A stretch of DNA of 64,000 nt from Adineta ricciae. Taxonomy: Eukaryota > Rotifera > Eurotatoria > Adinetida > Adinetidae. The notes under the pieces are model-generated. The model saw only the letters and a list, made by a program, of their open reading frames with translations. It was not told the origin of the DNA and searched no databases. The position numbers and the translations under genes are program-made. Shown here in pieces: positions 13,759-25,342 of this stretch. Position 1 is the stretch's first letter; the number at the start of each line of letters is the position of its first letter. The DNA is taken from NCBI GenBank assembly GCA_905250025.1, contig CAJNOJ010000035.1, forward strand, positions 372,001 through 436,000, read 5' to 3'.

Positions 13759-14631
13759 ATGTCAGGCGGCCCTACAACAAATCGTCCGTTGACGAAGACT
13801 CATTGTGAAGCATGTCGGAAAGTTTTTACGCCACGCGATGCCATGCAAATCTACCAGGATCGTTACTATCATCCACAATGTTTTTGTTGTTCACAATGTG
13901 GAAATACATTAGCAGGACGTCCGTTCTATCCGAAACCGAACAATCAGTTTCAATGTGAAAATTGTAATAATGCACTTGCGCCTATGTATGTATTAAAAAC
14001 ATAATCGAATCAGTGATGAAAGAGATTTTCTTCTAGTTGCTGCATGTGCAATGGAAAGATTCCATCTGGCACAACAGCGAAACGATTTAAGGATCGTCAT
14101 TATCATAGCGATTGTTTTCGGTAAATATTCTATGTTTATTTATCTACGAGTTTCTTCTTCTGCTTTCTTTAGCTGCTGCAAATGTACGGCAGTTATACCT
14201 GATGGTAACTAATCTACAACTTTGTTTACTATGAAAATGAAAGACGATTCTATGTAGGTCATAATTTTGTTGATATGCTCGATGGACGCTATCAATGTTT
14301 GACATGTTCAAAACATATCACTGGAATGTATCAAGGCAAAGAGCATGCGCCACATTTGGACAATAGTTATGGCGAAGTAACGCCTGTCCAATGCGACCAA
14401 GCAGGTCGAATACCTATATGCGATAAATGCACACGACCTGTACCGAGCGATGAAGAAGCTTTTCGACATGACACACGTTATTATCATCTAGATTGCGCAC
14501 GTTGCAATCGATGTCGTAGAAAACTTATCAATGTGCCATGTCGAAAACTTGGCTCTGCGTTAGGTAAGTGTAAAGAAAAACAGAAGACTGTGATGCATAC
14601 GTCCGTTTTAGTGTGTTATACATGTTCATAA
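13759..14631 (+). CDS. Protein with three LIM zinc-binding domains
   Basis: Probable protein-interaction adaptor; the LIM subfamily is not assigned. Five exons joined by small introns: 13759-13985, 14037-14120, 14173-14203, then about 14257-14563 and 14612-14631. LIM1 (residues about 16-73) reads CEACRKV ... HPQCFCCSQC ... CENC. LIM2 (about 80-132) reads CMCNGKI ... HSDCFRCCKC ... CLTC and is spread over three exons. LIM3 near the C-terminus reads CDKCTRP ... HLDCARCNRC ... CYTC. Each keeps the CxxC / HxxCxxCxxC / CxxC ligand set. The final intron (about 14564-14611) has no in-frame stop, so an unspliced reading adds GKCKEKQ and more. There are no other domains, so this is a small all-LIM protein comparable to CRP/FHL-like proteins. 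It converges with ANKUB1, ending 160 bp away. Confidence 0.8.
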
Positions 14632-14790
14632 TTTCATACTATGATTATTGATATTATTCTCGGCAAACAACATAAACGTACCAATATTACTAAAAGCACC
14701 TACCCAATGCGAAATACCCCTTACATAAGACGTATGGCTTTTTTTTTCGTTTTACTTAGAAAAAAAAGAAATAAAGGCAGAAAATGCATG

Positions 14791-17295
14791 TTAATCCGAT
14801 GTGGTTGGCTTTGAGATCGTGCGAATAGGTATTAACTTAACTTTTCCTTTATCAGCACGACGTATTCGTCTTTTAACTTGATTTTTAACCATTTCTTTGC
14901 TAATTTCGACTTGCTTAAGCCATGATTTTCTTTTGAAATAAGCAGCTTCTTCTAAACAATGTACCGCAGTTGATCGTGTCGATGCACTCGCATAGCGTTC
15001 GTAGGGTTGCACAGTTGATTGTCGAATATTTACATCTATGTGGGATTTAATTGGATTCAAACGTTGTAATGATGGTTGATCGGGTAAAGGAATATAGGTA
15101 TCGATATCGATCGATTGTCGTTCGATGGGCTTCGGCACAGAGAGCCGATTTGTTGATTTTTGTGGATAAACATTTGGTATGTCATCGACAGATTGTTTGA
15201 TTCGTGAATATAATTGTTGCCGTTTTGTTTCGAGACCCTGGTGAAATTCTTGATTGATACGTAACGATGCTATTCCATAGGCATCAGCTGATGACATGCT
15301 GACTGGGTGGTCGTCTGGTTTATTCATAGTGCGTATTGATTCGGATTTCTTTGCTAATGACGGACAACTTATCGAAGCTTTCAATAACGGAGGAGTAATA
15401 GGAGGTAAAGTTGTTGTTTTTTCCTCATTGATGACGATCGCTGGTATCGAAGGAAAGCTTTTCAGTGCTGATTTTCGTTCATCTAAAATGGATAGCGTTC
15501 GCTCTGTTCTTACATCTTTATCACCGTTACCTTCTATGCGTTGAATTCTTGTTGGTGCGTTGAAGAGTACTGACGATGTGAAGTCATTAGTTGAAGTATT
15601 GTCGTTTTCGGGAAAAGACTCAAATCGTCTCAATTCTGGTACAGTGATGTTCGACTGTTTCTGATTGTTTGACGAAGAGGATGAAGAATAGATGCTATCA
15701 GATATAATCGAAGGTTGTTGTTTGTTTGGATAGATCGATTTTCGAGGCGATGATAGGAGCACGGGTGGACGTCGAGTATGTCGTAGATTTTCCGCTGCGA
15801 TCTGCTTGGCACGTTTTCGTTCACTCAAAGCGATATCTTGGACAATCAGCTTTGTTTCAAAAATTTTCTGTCGTTCCTCTGCACTAAAGCCAAGATAGCG
15901 ATCGGATTCATTGGATTTTAACGCTGCGCTCTTTCGGACGTGACGAAGCTGCTCTTCCGGAGTTTCAAATGTATTATTGAAACCATCAATTAGAACTTTA
16001 TAACCAAGTAAACCGTGCAATGGGTAAACACGTTTGTTTTGATTTGAAGTCATAAACTGCCCGCCATATTTTTTCCAAGTTTTTTCACGAGCACGCTCGC
16101 ACCACCTTTACAACAATTAAGTGAAGCATGAGAAAGAGAGAGAGAGAGAATAGATAGACGTTTTTACCTGATAATTCTGTAATACAATGGCACAGAAACA
16201 TAAATAAGATTCGTTGATTTGTGATGAATTGCGCCAGCACTAATATTTGAACTTAACAAATCAGCTATATATTCAGCTGTTGAATTCAATGGGATCTTCA
16301 TATTGTATTGTTTATCGTAGAGATAGTAATAAATAACACGATAGCGTTGCTTGTCTTGTTTAGTCGTTGCTAGCAACGAACAACCTAATGCAATCATGTA
16401 AGGTAAACTATCTGTGATAGGATCACGAATTTGTGTGCATAAGATCGATTGTCGAACGAAAAGATCGACGAGCTTGACGTGTCCTCTTTCGACAGCAATA
16501 TGAATGGGACATTTTAACATCTCAGGAAACGCCTCTTGCGCTGCTTCACTTGACCATTGCCGCGAGGGATGTTCACCCACCGGTCGATCACTGCGAGCGC
16601 CTTGCTGCAGAGCTGTATTTGCTAATTCCATATGGCCTAAAATACAAGATGGAACATATGATCGAGTGAAACGACGAGAAAGAACTCGAACCATGAAATG
16701 CTGCTATGTGTAGAGCAATCTGTATTTGATAATGTCGAGAGAGATCATCATGCGCATATCGCCCTGTAAAACCTTTTACACAAGCATCGATCAATTTATC
16801 ATAACCTTGCCAAACTTTCAAATAGAGATGAGCATGTGGTTTTAAATCATAGTCAAATAATTTCATACGATCATATAAACGTTGTTTTCCATCGTATGTT
16901 TCAAGACAGAATACGCTCAGTGGTAGGCCTAATCGGTTCGAAAGAATCTTTCGTATGTTCCCAATAGTTGTGTCGATTGATATGTTTGAATCGAATAATT
17001 TATAGATTTGTTTATTGTAACTACAGTGAACGTAAAGATCAGCCGCTTTCTTTTCACGATACAAACAGCGAATAATCGAGCCCGATGGGATGCTTAATTC
17101 CGCCAAAGACCATTTCGGTTTGAGATCTGAGCCATTATAGCTGAGAACAATGGAAATTTCACCGGCACTACTGTCTTGAGCATTGAGATCGAATTCTTTT
17201 TTGACTAATGTCAGGATGTCTTCGACACGAGCAGTTTCCGTTACATCAATCAGTCGCATGGAATCCTTTGGAGGGTAGTAGACAAAGTAACGCAT
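14791..17295 (-). CDS. ANKUB1: Ankyrin repeat and ubiquitin-like domain protein ANKUB1
   Basis: Poorly studied animal protein. The ATG at 17295 gives MRYFVYYPP, aligned with the vertebrate start. A ubiquitin-like region covers about residues 1-100 (SYNGSDLKPKWSLAELSIP), followed by a second beta-grasp-like stretch (LPLSVFCLETYDGKQRLYD). Ankyrin repeats follow: ALHIAAFHGHMELANTALQQGAR is rebuilt across a 55-nt intron near 16640-16700, then CPIHIAVERGHVKLVDLFV. A conserved region GYKVLIDGFNN lies after the third exon junction (about 16100-16160). The last exon (14791 to about 16100) is long, Ser/Pro-rich and low in complexity, and ends with CLEEAAYFKRKSWLKQVE, matching the conserved tail of the family. 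An upstream in-frame ATG at 17573 could add MWKRINHEIAA through a roughly 220-nt intron; I kept the conserved start. Confidence 0.85.
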
Positions 17296-17573
17296 GTCTT
17301 TGAATGTAGCGGATGTTTCCTATGAAAAACAAATTGTCAGTATTTCCGTGATTTGCAAAATGTCGCTAAACAATCTTTAAAAAGAAATATTTTGTTTCTT
17401 AATCAAGAAAGTGCGTCCTGATGGAATTAAAAACAAAACTTCTTTTCACGTATCGATTCATTTCAGTTATTGAGAAAACAAGACAAATTTAGTGTTAGTC
17501 ATTTACATATTTTTGTCTTATCGGATGAAAGAGTACTTACAGCAGCGATCTCATGATTGATTCGTTTCCACAT

Positions 17574-18381
17574 TTTCAAGAAGATTTATCAATTTGTATC
17601 GAACCTCTCTTGTTTTTCTTTGTCTAGTTGATATTTTTACTTAAAGACATTCTCTTAACTAGTGTTTCATTGGCAGGGCCATTCAGCATGTCAGCAAACA
17701 AATTCTTATGAAAAATAAACATTATTTCATCGATCGTTATAGAGAAATTTACATTTCCTTCGCTGTGTGAAGAATCCACAAATGTGACTGCTGTTTTGAT
17801 GGTGTCAATGATTGTCGTAGTTAACATACATGAGCAATAGCAACAACTTGACAGTATTAAGTGGATGTTAATTTCTTAACGAAAAAGAAACGAAACGATC
17901 GTAACGGAGAATAAATTAGTAATTTGTTGTTGACAATAAAGAAAGAATGATGAAAAGTTAAAGTGTTTATATTTTTTCGAAGGCATCCGACGCGGTGCGG
18001 TGATTGTAAATTCTGAAATCTGTTGTGTAACTTTTGCCAATCTTTCTTCAATCTTCTCGCTTATTTTGATTACGTGAAAACCAAACAACTTCGTTGTTTT
18101 CCATTGTTTCACACCCTCATACTCCCGTACCTATATGGAGTCCATATAAAAAGATTGATTTAAGTATGCTTATCTGACGGATTTTGATGTCGCAAAGTTT
18201 CGAAATATGATATAACAAAAAATTAATTGATTCTTTCAACTTAATCCATGCACCCGTGCTCTTTTTTCATAACCATTGCACAGTATCGTATATGTAAAGC
18301 TGCACGACTGTGAATACCGTATCATATGAAAAAAATCGCAGTGGTCATTAATTTTCTTTTTCAAATCACAGAATAAGTGAT
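17574..18381. other. Gap between ANKUB1 and the glycoside hydrolase gene
   Basis: Minus-strand open stretches of 67 codons (17624-17827) and 78 codons (17876-18112) were seen. The latter has a helical MKQWKTTKLFGFHV start. I could not join them with good splice sites or recognise a family. They are either a small lineage gene or chance ORFs. The 3' end must carry the promoter of the downstream gene. Confidence 0.4.
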
Positions 18382-20133
18382 ATGGTACGACGTTGGCATT
18401 TTACTGCAGCGATTCTTATATATGCGTTTGCGGCACTTCCAATTATATCAACGGAAAGTATAACAGCATTTCAAGCTGATTCGTTTGTGGAAAGCATTGG
18501 TGTCAATACACATTGGGCATATCCTAACGTTTACACTAAGAATTATACTGGTTTACGAGCCAAACTCGGTGAATCCGGTATCCGTTACGTACGAGATGGA
18601 GCTTATACCAATATTATCTTCACCCGTGCAAATGATCTATACAACAGTTTTGGCATCAAAACAAATATGTTGACCGGACGATGGGTACCTGGCATGTGGC
18701 CATCTCCACTAGATCCAACGCAAATCGATGCAGAACTGAACGATATTAAAACTTTAGCTTTACAGGCGACAGCAGCAATAGAAGCTCCCAACGAATACGA
18801 TCACGCCCATGGCCCTGACACTGATTGGGCATCGACTATCAAGACGTACAGTGTTCTTCTATATAATAAAGTCAAAGCTGATCCATTGTTGAAAAATATA
18901 ACTGTCATCGGACCGTCATTCGTAGAATTCGAAGCCTATCAAACTATAGGCAATTCCGATTCATTTCTAGATCATGGCAACCAACATTTATACTATTGGA
19001 CCTATTGGCCAGGTTTTAGCGGGTACGATACTAATGGAACACGTAGTATCAGTTGGTATTTGGACTATGTTGCTCCCCAACAATCACCATCCCGTAAACC
19101 TGTCCAAGGGACTGAAGCTGGTCACACAAATTTCATCGACGTTGGCGGTATCTCCGAAGAAGCTGACGGGAAATACATGGCTCGCATATTTGCTGAATTT
19201 TACCGTCATGGTATTTATCGCACTTACAAATATGAACTTGTTGATCAAGCTCTGTCGGACAGAGAAGGATTCTTTGGTCTATTACGCAATGATTTATCCG
19301 AAAAACCAGCATTTCGAGCTGTGAAACACTTAATCGCGATATTAAGTGATAAGGGATCAAGTTTTACGCCAAAAGCGCTGAGTTATACATTGACTGGTAG
19401 TTTAAATAATGTTCGACAAATTCTTTTTCAAAAACGCAATGGCGACTTTTACTTGATGGTATGGACAGAAGTATCGAGTTGGGATGTGTCACGGAAAGTT
19501 AATCTGTATCCATCGTCGCAGCAGGTTCAGCTTATATTACAAGGTAGTTATAAACTATCCAATGCAACACTGTACACTTTCGACAACAACGCAGATTTAA
19601 ACATCTTCTATCTTCCTATTACTAACAATCAAGTTACTTTTAATTCAACTGACAAGATCAGTATTATTCGGTTGAGAAATGAAACTAATTCTATTACCGA
19701 AGGACTTTATCGAATAACGCCGAAATTTGCCGCTCATGCTGGCCTTTATGCATCTAGTAATCAGAATAATGCGTTTGTCAGTCAAGAACAATATTGGGGC
19801 AGTGCCAATCAACAATGGATATTTGAACCTATCGATGGCAATTTCTTTGTTATAAAGAATCGCGCTTTCGGTCGAGTGTTGACCGTCCACGGTTGTAACA
19901 CAGATGATGGAGGCGCACTACAAATATACGACTGGACGAATTCTGATTGTCAAAAGTGGACATTTGAACTTCTTCCAAATGGTTACTATCGTATCACGCC
20001 AAAGCATGCATTAAATCAATGCATTGAAGTACAAATGTGTTCCACGAGTATTGGCGCCACAGTTCTGCAATGGTCTTGGTCAAATAGTGATTGCCAACAA
20101 TGGAAGTTGGAATGGATTGGATCGACTTATTAA
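18382..20133 (+). CDS. Secreted clan GH-A glycoside hydrolase with C-terminal ricin-B lectin domain, intronless
   Basis: Probable extracellular polysaccharide hydrolase, 583 aa in one exon. Residues 1-26 form a signal peptide (RRWHF then a hydrophobic AAILIYAFAALP). A TIM-barrel-like region (about 30-330) starts SIGVNTHWAY and contains GIRYVRDG. A likely acid/base Glu is in EAPNE (Asn137-Glu138), and a likely nucleophile Glu in GTEAG (Glu245), the usual strand-4 and strand-7 arrangement of clan GH-A. A beta-rich linker (about 335-440) follows. A ricin-type lectin domain (about 446-583) has three QxW-type repeats (QQWIFEP, CQKWTFEL, CQQWKLEW). The exact GH family is not assigned (GH5/GH39-like). 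Lack of introns among intron-rich neighbours, and the bacterial/fungal domain combination, suggest acquisition by horizontal transfer. The downstream neighbour is an intronless sugar permease on the same strand. Confidence 0.75.
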   Translation: MVRRWHFTAAILIYAFAALPIISTESITAFQADSFVESIGVNTHWAYPNVYTKNYTGLRAKLGESGIRYVRDGAYTNIIFTRANDLYNSFGIKTNMLTGRWVPGMWPSPLDPTQIDAELNDIKTLALQATAAIEAPNEYDHAHGPDTDWASTIKTYSVLLYNKVKADPLLKNITVIGPSFVEFEAYQTIGNSDSFLDHGNQHLYYWTYWPGFSGYDTNGTRSISWYLDYVAPQQSPSRKPVQGTEAGHTNFIDVGGISEEADGKYMARIFAEFYRHGIYRTYKYELVDQALSDREGFFGLLRNDLSEKPAFRAVKHLIAILSDKGSSFTPKALSYTLTGSLNNVRQILFQKRNGDFYLMVWTEVSSWDVSRKVNLYPSSQQVQLILQGSYKLSNATLYTFDNNADLNIFYLPITNNQVTFNSTDKISIIRLRNETNSITEGLYRITPKFAAHAGLYASSNQNNAFVSQEQYWGSANQQWIFEPIDGNFFVIKNRAFGRVLTVHGCNTDDGGALQIYDWTNSDCQKWTFELLPNGYYRITPKHALNQCIEVQMCSTSIGATVLQWSWSNSDCQQWKLEWIGSTY

Positions 20134-20756
20134 AAAGGACAGCGACGATTTGAAATGCAAAAAATGTATAAATGAAATGAACAGTTCTTTGGTAATACAT
20201 ACAGTGCGAAGAAATAAACATGAGAAACGTATTAGTCACATATTAGTTTTCGAAGGCCTTCTCACTGATAAAAACGTGAATGAGAATGATGACATCCTCT
20301 TAATCGATAATTATCCCTCTTCATACTTTTAAAGGTGGAATTTCGTACCGGACATGGCATAAAGTGCTAAACTGTACCAAATAGCCATCTAGAGACCGAA
20401 GTCATCGACAAATGTTTCTCTTATTTTCATCGACGGATGAACTTCCACTCTTGTTTCACCCGATTTCATGCGTTTACATGATAGGAAAATAGCCTTTTTT
20501 AATTCTAATCCGCGAATTAGACGCTTCTTTACAATTGTTGAATAAGTCATGGCATTATTTCTAATACTTAACATTCCATTTTAAAAGTCAAACCAATGAA
20601 TATATCATCATAATGGCAAGAAGATAAACATGATCTTTTACATTAGCACCAGTACAAATGTTTACGTCGTAGGGCGAAGTATCAAAGAAAAACGATCTGT
20701 GCTTTAATTGTTGGTCATATAGAGTTTCTCAAAGTAATTCGATGTAAAGAAAATCA
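20134..20756. other. Intergenic between hydrolase and sugar permease
   Basis: About 620 bp with no recognisable gene. Short ORFs at 20024-20332 (overlapping the hydrolase end) and 20389-20574 (-) have no family signature. It likely holds the 3' end of the hydrolase transcript and the promoter of the permease. Confidence 0.5.
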
Positions 20757-22346
20757 ATGACAATCGCCACAGTAAACGAAATCCATCAACAACATAAGAA
20801 TATACAGCATGGCAAGTCATATTTCGCTGTACTATTGGCAGGATTTTCTTCCCTAGGCGGATGGTTTTTTGGATATGACCAAGGTGTAACTGGCGGGATC
20901 GTCGTGATGCCTTCGTTTAAAAATGATTTTTGTGTTGGTGTATACGGTAATGCAAGTGTTTGTGATTTACCAGTCGCGTCATTGCCTGCTGATTATCGCC
21001 GATATTTAGTACTATTTACATTGCTATACAACGTGGGATGTTTTGTAGGTGCTTTGTTTATTTCTTCTTTTGTTGCCGACAGATTCGGAAGACGGGCAAT
21101 CATCCTCACATCAGCAATTCTATTTACAGTTGGAACATCATTAGTTATATTTCCACCGGGTGGCTCGAAAAAGATCATGATTTTAATTCTTTTCGGTCGG
21201 ATTATTGAAGGGACAGGCGTAGGTTGTTCGTCATTTTCTTGTCCATTGTACGCATCAGAAATCGCTCCTACTCATCTTCGCGGTATGCTTTCAGGCTTTA
21301 TGCAAATGACCGTTGTTACCGGTTTATTTGCTGCTAATGTTGTTAATTATTTCCTACAAAATCATAAATGGGGCTGGAGATTATCGAATGGAATTATTCT
21401 TATTGCGCCATTAATTATCATCATTGGTATCTATATGTGCCCTGAAACACCGCGCTGGTTATTTAAAAACAAGGGCCGTGAAGCTGCAAAGAGAAGCTTG
21501 CAACGCATTCGCAAAGCCGATGACGTAACAACAGAATTAGATGCGATTGCTGACGCTATTCGAGAAGAAGGTAATCAAGTGTCTCTTAAAGAACTATTCG
21601 CAAGCAAGAAAATGGCCGAAAGATTAGCTGTCGGGATCGGCATGCATATCTTTCAACAAACAACAGGTATCAATCCTATTTTTACATTCGGTGGAATCAT
21701 TTACGAGAATGTTCTCGGAAAAGGTATTATATCTTTACTCATCTTATCCGGAATTAATATGTTAAGTACTATACCAGCTCTATTTCTGTTCGATCGATTG
21801 GGTCGACGCTTCCTTTTGATAGTCGGTGGTTTAGGTATGGTTATAGGTCATTTAGTTGCTGCCAGCGTATTCGTGGTCGGTTGTAGTGTTGTGAAAGTAA
21901 TGAACAACGTTACGGCAGGCAGCGAAGAGATTGTTACATGTCAATCGAGTGCAGGAATTCTAATGCTGATCTTTACAGTTGTTTTCGTGGCATTTTTCGC
22001 CGTATCTTGGGGGCCTATTGCTTGGATTTATGCTGCTGAAATTTATCCATTGAATGTTCGAACCAAGGCTGTTGCAATGTCAACAGGCAGTAACTGGTTG
22101 ATCGGTATAATTATGGCCTATATTCTCGAATTGATCAGTCCGTTAGGTATTCACGGTGTATTCTATCTCTTCAGTGGATTCACTCTCATAGCTGTTCTAT
22201 TCGTTTATCTATGCTGTCCAGAAACACGAGGAGTCTTATTAGAAGACATCGAGAACATATTTGATAATTTTCAAATGAAAAACAGAACAATTGTTAAACT
22301 GATACGACGATCATACGAAGGTGATCTCATTCGAACATATATGTAG
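20757..22346 (+). CDS. MFS sugar transporter of fungal/plant hexose-permease style, intronless
   Basis: Plasma-membrane sugar:H+ symporter or facilitator, 529 aa, about 12 transmembrane segments. Family signatures in order: GYDQGVTGGI in TM1 (about residue 40); DRFGRRA in loop 2-3; GRIIEGTGVG and YASEIAPTHLRG after TM4; PETPRWLF before the central loop; QQTTGINPIF in TM7 (sugar site); DRLGRR in loop 8-9; GPIAWIYAAEIYPLNVRTKA in TM10; PETRG after TM12. The GYDQGV start and QQTTGIN resemble fungal quinate/hexose permeases and plant STPs more than animal GLUTs, which usually have GYNxGV/INAP and QQLSGIN. One exon, co-oriented with the upstream glycoside hydrolase 623 bp away. Substrate not determined. 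Confidence 0.85.
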   Translation: MTIATVNEIHQQHKNIQHGKSYFAVLLAGFSSLGGWFFGYDQGVTGGIVVMPSFKNDFCVGVYGNASVCDLPVASLPADYRRYLVLFTLLYNVGCFVGALFISSFVADRFGRRAIILTSAILFTVGTSLVIFPPGGSKKIMILILFGRIIEGTGVGCSSFSCPLYASEIAPTHLRGMLSGFMQMTVVTGLFAANVVNYFLQNHKWGWRLSNGIILIAPLIIIIGIYMCPETPRWLFKNKGREAAKRSLQRIRKADDVTTELDAIADAIREEGNQVSLKELFASKKMAERLAVGIGMHIFQQTTGINPIFTFGGIIYENVLGKGIISLLILSGINMLSTIPALFLFDRLGRRFLLIVGGLGMVIGHLVAASVFVVGCSVVKVMNNVTAGSEEIVTCQSSAGILMLIFTVVFVAFFAVSWGPIAWIYAAEIYPLNVRTKAVAMSTGSNWLIGIIMAYILELISPLGIHGVFYLFSGFTLIAVLFVYLCCPETRGVLLEDIENIFDNFQMKNRTIVKLIRRSYEGDLIRTYM

Positions 22347-23967
22347 TATGATTGAAAGTAGAAATAGAAAATTGTGAAATAAAATCTTTCAAGACCGGTG
22401 CTCTTTTTCTATTCATTAATAAATGATTCTATTTTCGCATTATTCCATATAGTTCTTATACATTTCAAAAGAATATGGCGAATATTTGATAGGTGACTTT
22501 TTTTCTACCTCGATATCTTTCCAATGTATCAAGTGATCTCTAATGATTATTAGATTTCTACTTTTATCCATGATCTTTGTTGACTTATTCGTGGGGAAAA
22601 CAATTATTTACGTTGATGGAAAGGTAGGCGATAATGAAAAGAAGCGAACCACATTCGGATGAATTGTATGTTTAACATACAAAGGCATTTTATCTATAAT
22701 TCATAATAGAACAACGATGTTGACTTGTCGTTTAATGGAAGGTACAGTTCATACAAGTTCGATCATTTCATCGGCTCCAATATCTCGTGTTGGAACATTT
22801 GTATCTCCTGCGCAATCTTGTCGCGGTGATTTCTTCAGGTTACATTGTGCAGTATATAAGATCGGCTTAAGTAGGAGAAAGATCTCTTCGCGATTAGATA
22901 ACACAGATTCTCCACCAATTATTTAATGGCTGTTCAGAGCGAGCCTCAATGACCCATTCAGTGTTAACAATGAAATATCACAGAATAGAAGTATACAATT
23001 TATTGCATCACATCAATCTGATTACAATACGTCGGCGTATCTCACCAATCCAACGTATGTTCTCATTCCGTATTCACTCAAACTAATCGATACGAGCTTT
23101 ACCTTATCAGCATAGATTACGTTCAAGATAAACTTGATGATATTTTGTTCGCATCGGAAGTAGTTCAAAGTAATACAAGTGAAATACGGAGTGATGCTCC
23201 ACCTAACACGATACATTCATTGATATATTTATCGATGCATTTGAATCAGGCGATTTTCGTCGCCTACGCCAAGAACTCAAGCGAAATTCTAGCTGAAGTA
23301 ACATTTGCAGCGACGTATCAATCCGATAATTCATTTGTTGATTTCAGTTTTCAAACATTTGACTTTTATTTTCTAAATTTTCCATCTGGATGTACTCATT
23401 TCTCACTAACGACACGTCAATCGAGGTAATAGTTGTAAAATAGAAAACCTTCTCTTTTCGTTTCGCTTTAGTAGGCAATGGTTGGTGAACACCAATGTTG
23501 GTTTTCGTTACAGTAATCATCTCGTCCCGCGAACATGAAGTGGTTTAAGCGTTTATTATGTAACCATCAGTTCATTTCTTTTATCTTTGAATCAATGGAT
23601 GCATGTGGTCACAAAGTTTGCGACTACGAGTGTTCTTGTTGTTCAATGTTTGACGAAATCCGATGCATGTATTTTCATCTATGTGAGGACATCGATATCA
23701 GTTGCAAATCTAGGATTTCGCCATGTCTCGATCTTCCCTTTCTATTTGCATACGCTTGTGTCGTCGTAATCCCTGAAAAATAGAACAACAGTGTGATTGT
23801 AATTTACTTAAATGATTTTTATCAAACATGAATCATCGATAAACAGATGACGATATCAACAAGATTAAGTTGTATTTTTTATCTAAAATTACTCAGTTTT
23901 GTCAAGATATATATATACAGAAAGAAAAAATAGGACATAAAAACAAGCTCAGTACATTGACTTCACG
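22347..23967. other. 1.6-kb gap with possible decayed coding remnants
   Basis: No intact gene recognised. On the plus strand, open segments at about 22970-23110 (IASHQSDYNTSAYLTNP) and 23124-23429 (IYLSMHLNQAIFVAYAKNSS) read like extracellular protein but lie in different frames, with stops between them. A cysteine-rich ORF at 23535-23783 has no known pattern. Consistent with a decaying gene or chance. Confidence 0.35.
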
Positions 23968-25342
23968 ATGAGGACTATTTTGCTCCTATCAATAACGATT
24001 TTAGCACAAGTCTATCTAACAACAGCTGAATGTCCTCCAACAAAAGGATCGATTCAAAACCTACTCGATGAACTGAATGTTCCCGGAGCTGCTATTATTG
24101 TTCTCAATCGAGATGGCATTCTTTACGAACAAGCATTCGGATACCATACTCCTCCAATATCGGATTCACGCCGACCTATCGACACTTCGCAATCAATTTT
24201 CATGATAGCATCCATTTCCAAAACATTCGTTTCTGTAGCAGCAATGCAAATGGTTGAATCCAATCTGCTGAATCTGGACACGGATATCAACGAATATTTA
24301 TCTCCGTTAATGAAAATTATTCATCCATATCACCCGAATGTAACGATCACGACTCGACATCTGCTCACGCACACCGCTGGTATTGGACCAAATTGGGAAG
24401 AAGAGTCCAAACATTATCTTTCTGGTGATAAATTTACACAAACTAATCTGGGTGACGTTCTCAATGATTATTTAAGCCGCAAAAAAGGTTGGCTATCAAT
24501 TCCACCTGGAAATATCACATTATACTCAAATGTGGGTACTAGTCTAGCAGCATTTATCGTCGAGCGTCTTTCGGGCATGTCATATGAACAGTATGTACTT
24601 GAAAAAATCTTGAAGCCCCTAGGTTTGGATGACAAGAAAGCTGGTTTCCGTTTGAAAAACTTCGAAGATAACAAGGCAGCTCTCGTTGATCATTATGTGC
24701 ACAATGCTTCATTTCTTGAAACTTACCAACAAATGGGTCCACAAATGAACATTACTCAGGTAAAGTACAAGTACAATTTGTTGATATGACATTATACATC
24801 TTTTTTGCTAGGCAGGAAGCTCTGATTGGTTGTATATACCATTCTTTGGATTGAGTATATATCCATCTGGAGCGTTACGTATGTCAGCTCATTCATTGAG
24901 TATATTCTTTCGATCTTTTCTGAATAATTTTCCAAATCTTCTGCGCAATCCAAGTACAATGAATGAAATGCTATATATTTTTCCTCAGCAAGACTATATG
25001 AACATTTCGACAACTAAATTCAGTCTGATTTGGAATTGGCCACTTGTTCATGGACGACGTCTAGTTGGACACGATGGGTCTGTGCCTGGTATCACTACGA
25101 CGATGATGGCAAACGAAAAGAGAGATTTAGGCGTGGTAATATTAACCAATGGCGATATTACAAGATCAGACAGTGAAGCAATGCAAGTGAGACAAACCAT
25201 TCACAAGTTATTGACTCAAATGTTTGATTGTTACGAAACAAGTAAAAGTTTGGCCACCAATCAACAATACAATATCATATACATTTCGTGGATGCTTAGT
25301 ATTTTGTGCTTTTATATGTTTTGTTCTTCGACACAGCTGTGA
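23968..25342 (+). CDS. Secreted or membrane-anchored serine hydrolase, beta-lactamase/PBP4* fold
   Basis: Member of the class C beta-lactamase / penicillin-binding-protein-like family (Pfam Beta-lactamase type; animal relatives include LACTB-like proteins). Signal peptide MRTILLLSITILAQVYLTTA. The catalytic set is intact: SxxK as SISK (about residue 90), YxN as YSN in TLYSNVG, and the third motif as HDG in VGHDGSVPG. LTHTAGI and LKPLGLDD are typical family segments. Two exons: 23968 to about 24759, intron of about 52 nt (gtaaag...gctag), and about 24812-25342. After the catalytic domain the chain ends in a hydrophobic stretch (IIYISWMLSILCFYMF), so a C-terminal membrane or GPI anchor is likely. 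Esterase, peptidase or amidase activity is possible; substrate unknown. Upstream ATG with TATA-like TATATATA at about 23911. Confidence 0.8.

Noticed and set aside
15296-15544. Plus-strand ORF of 82 codons
   Set aside because: Shadow of the long ANKUB1 C-terminal exon on the other strand.
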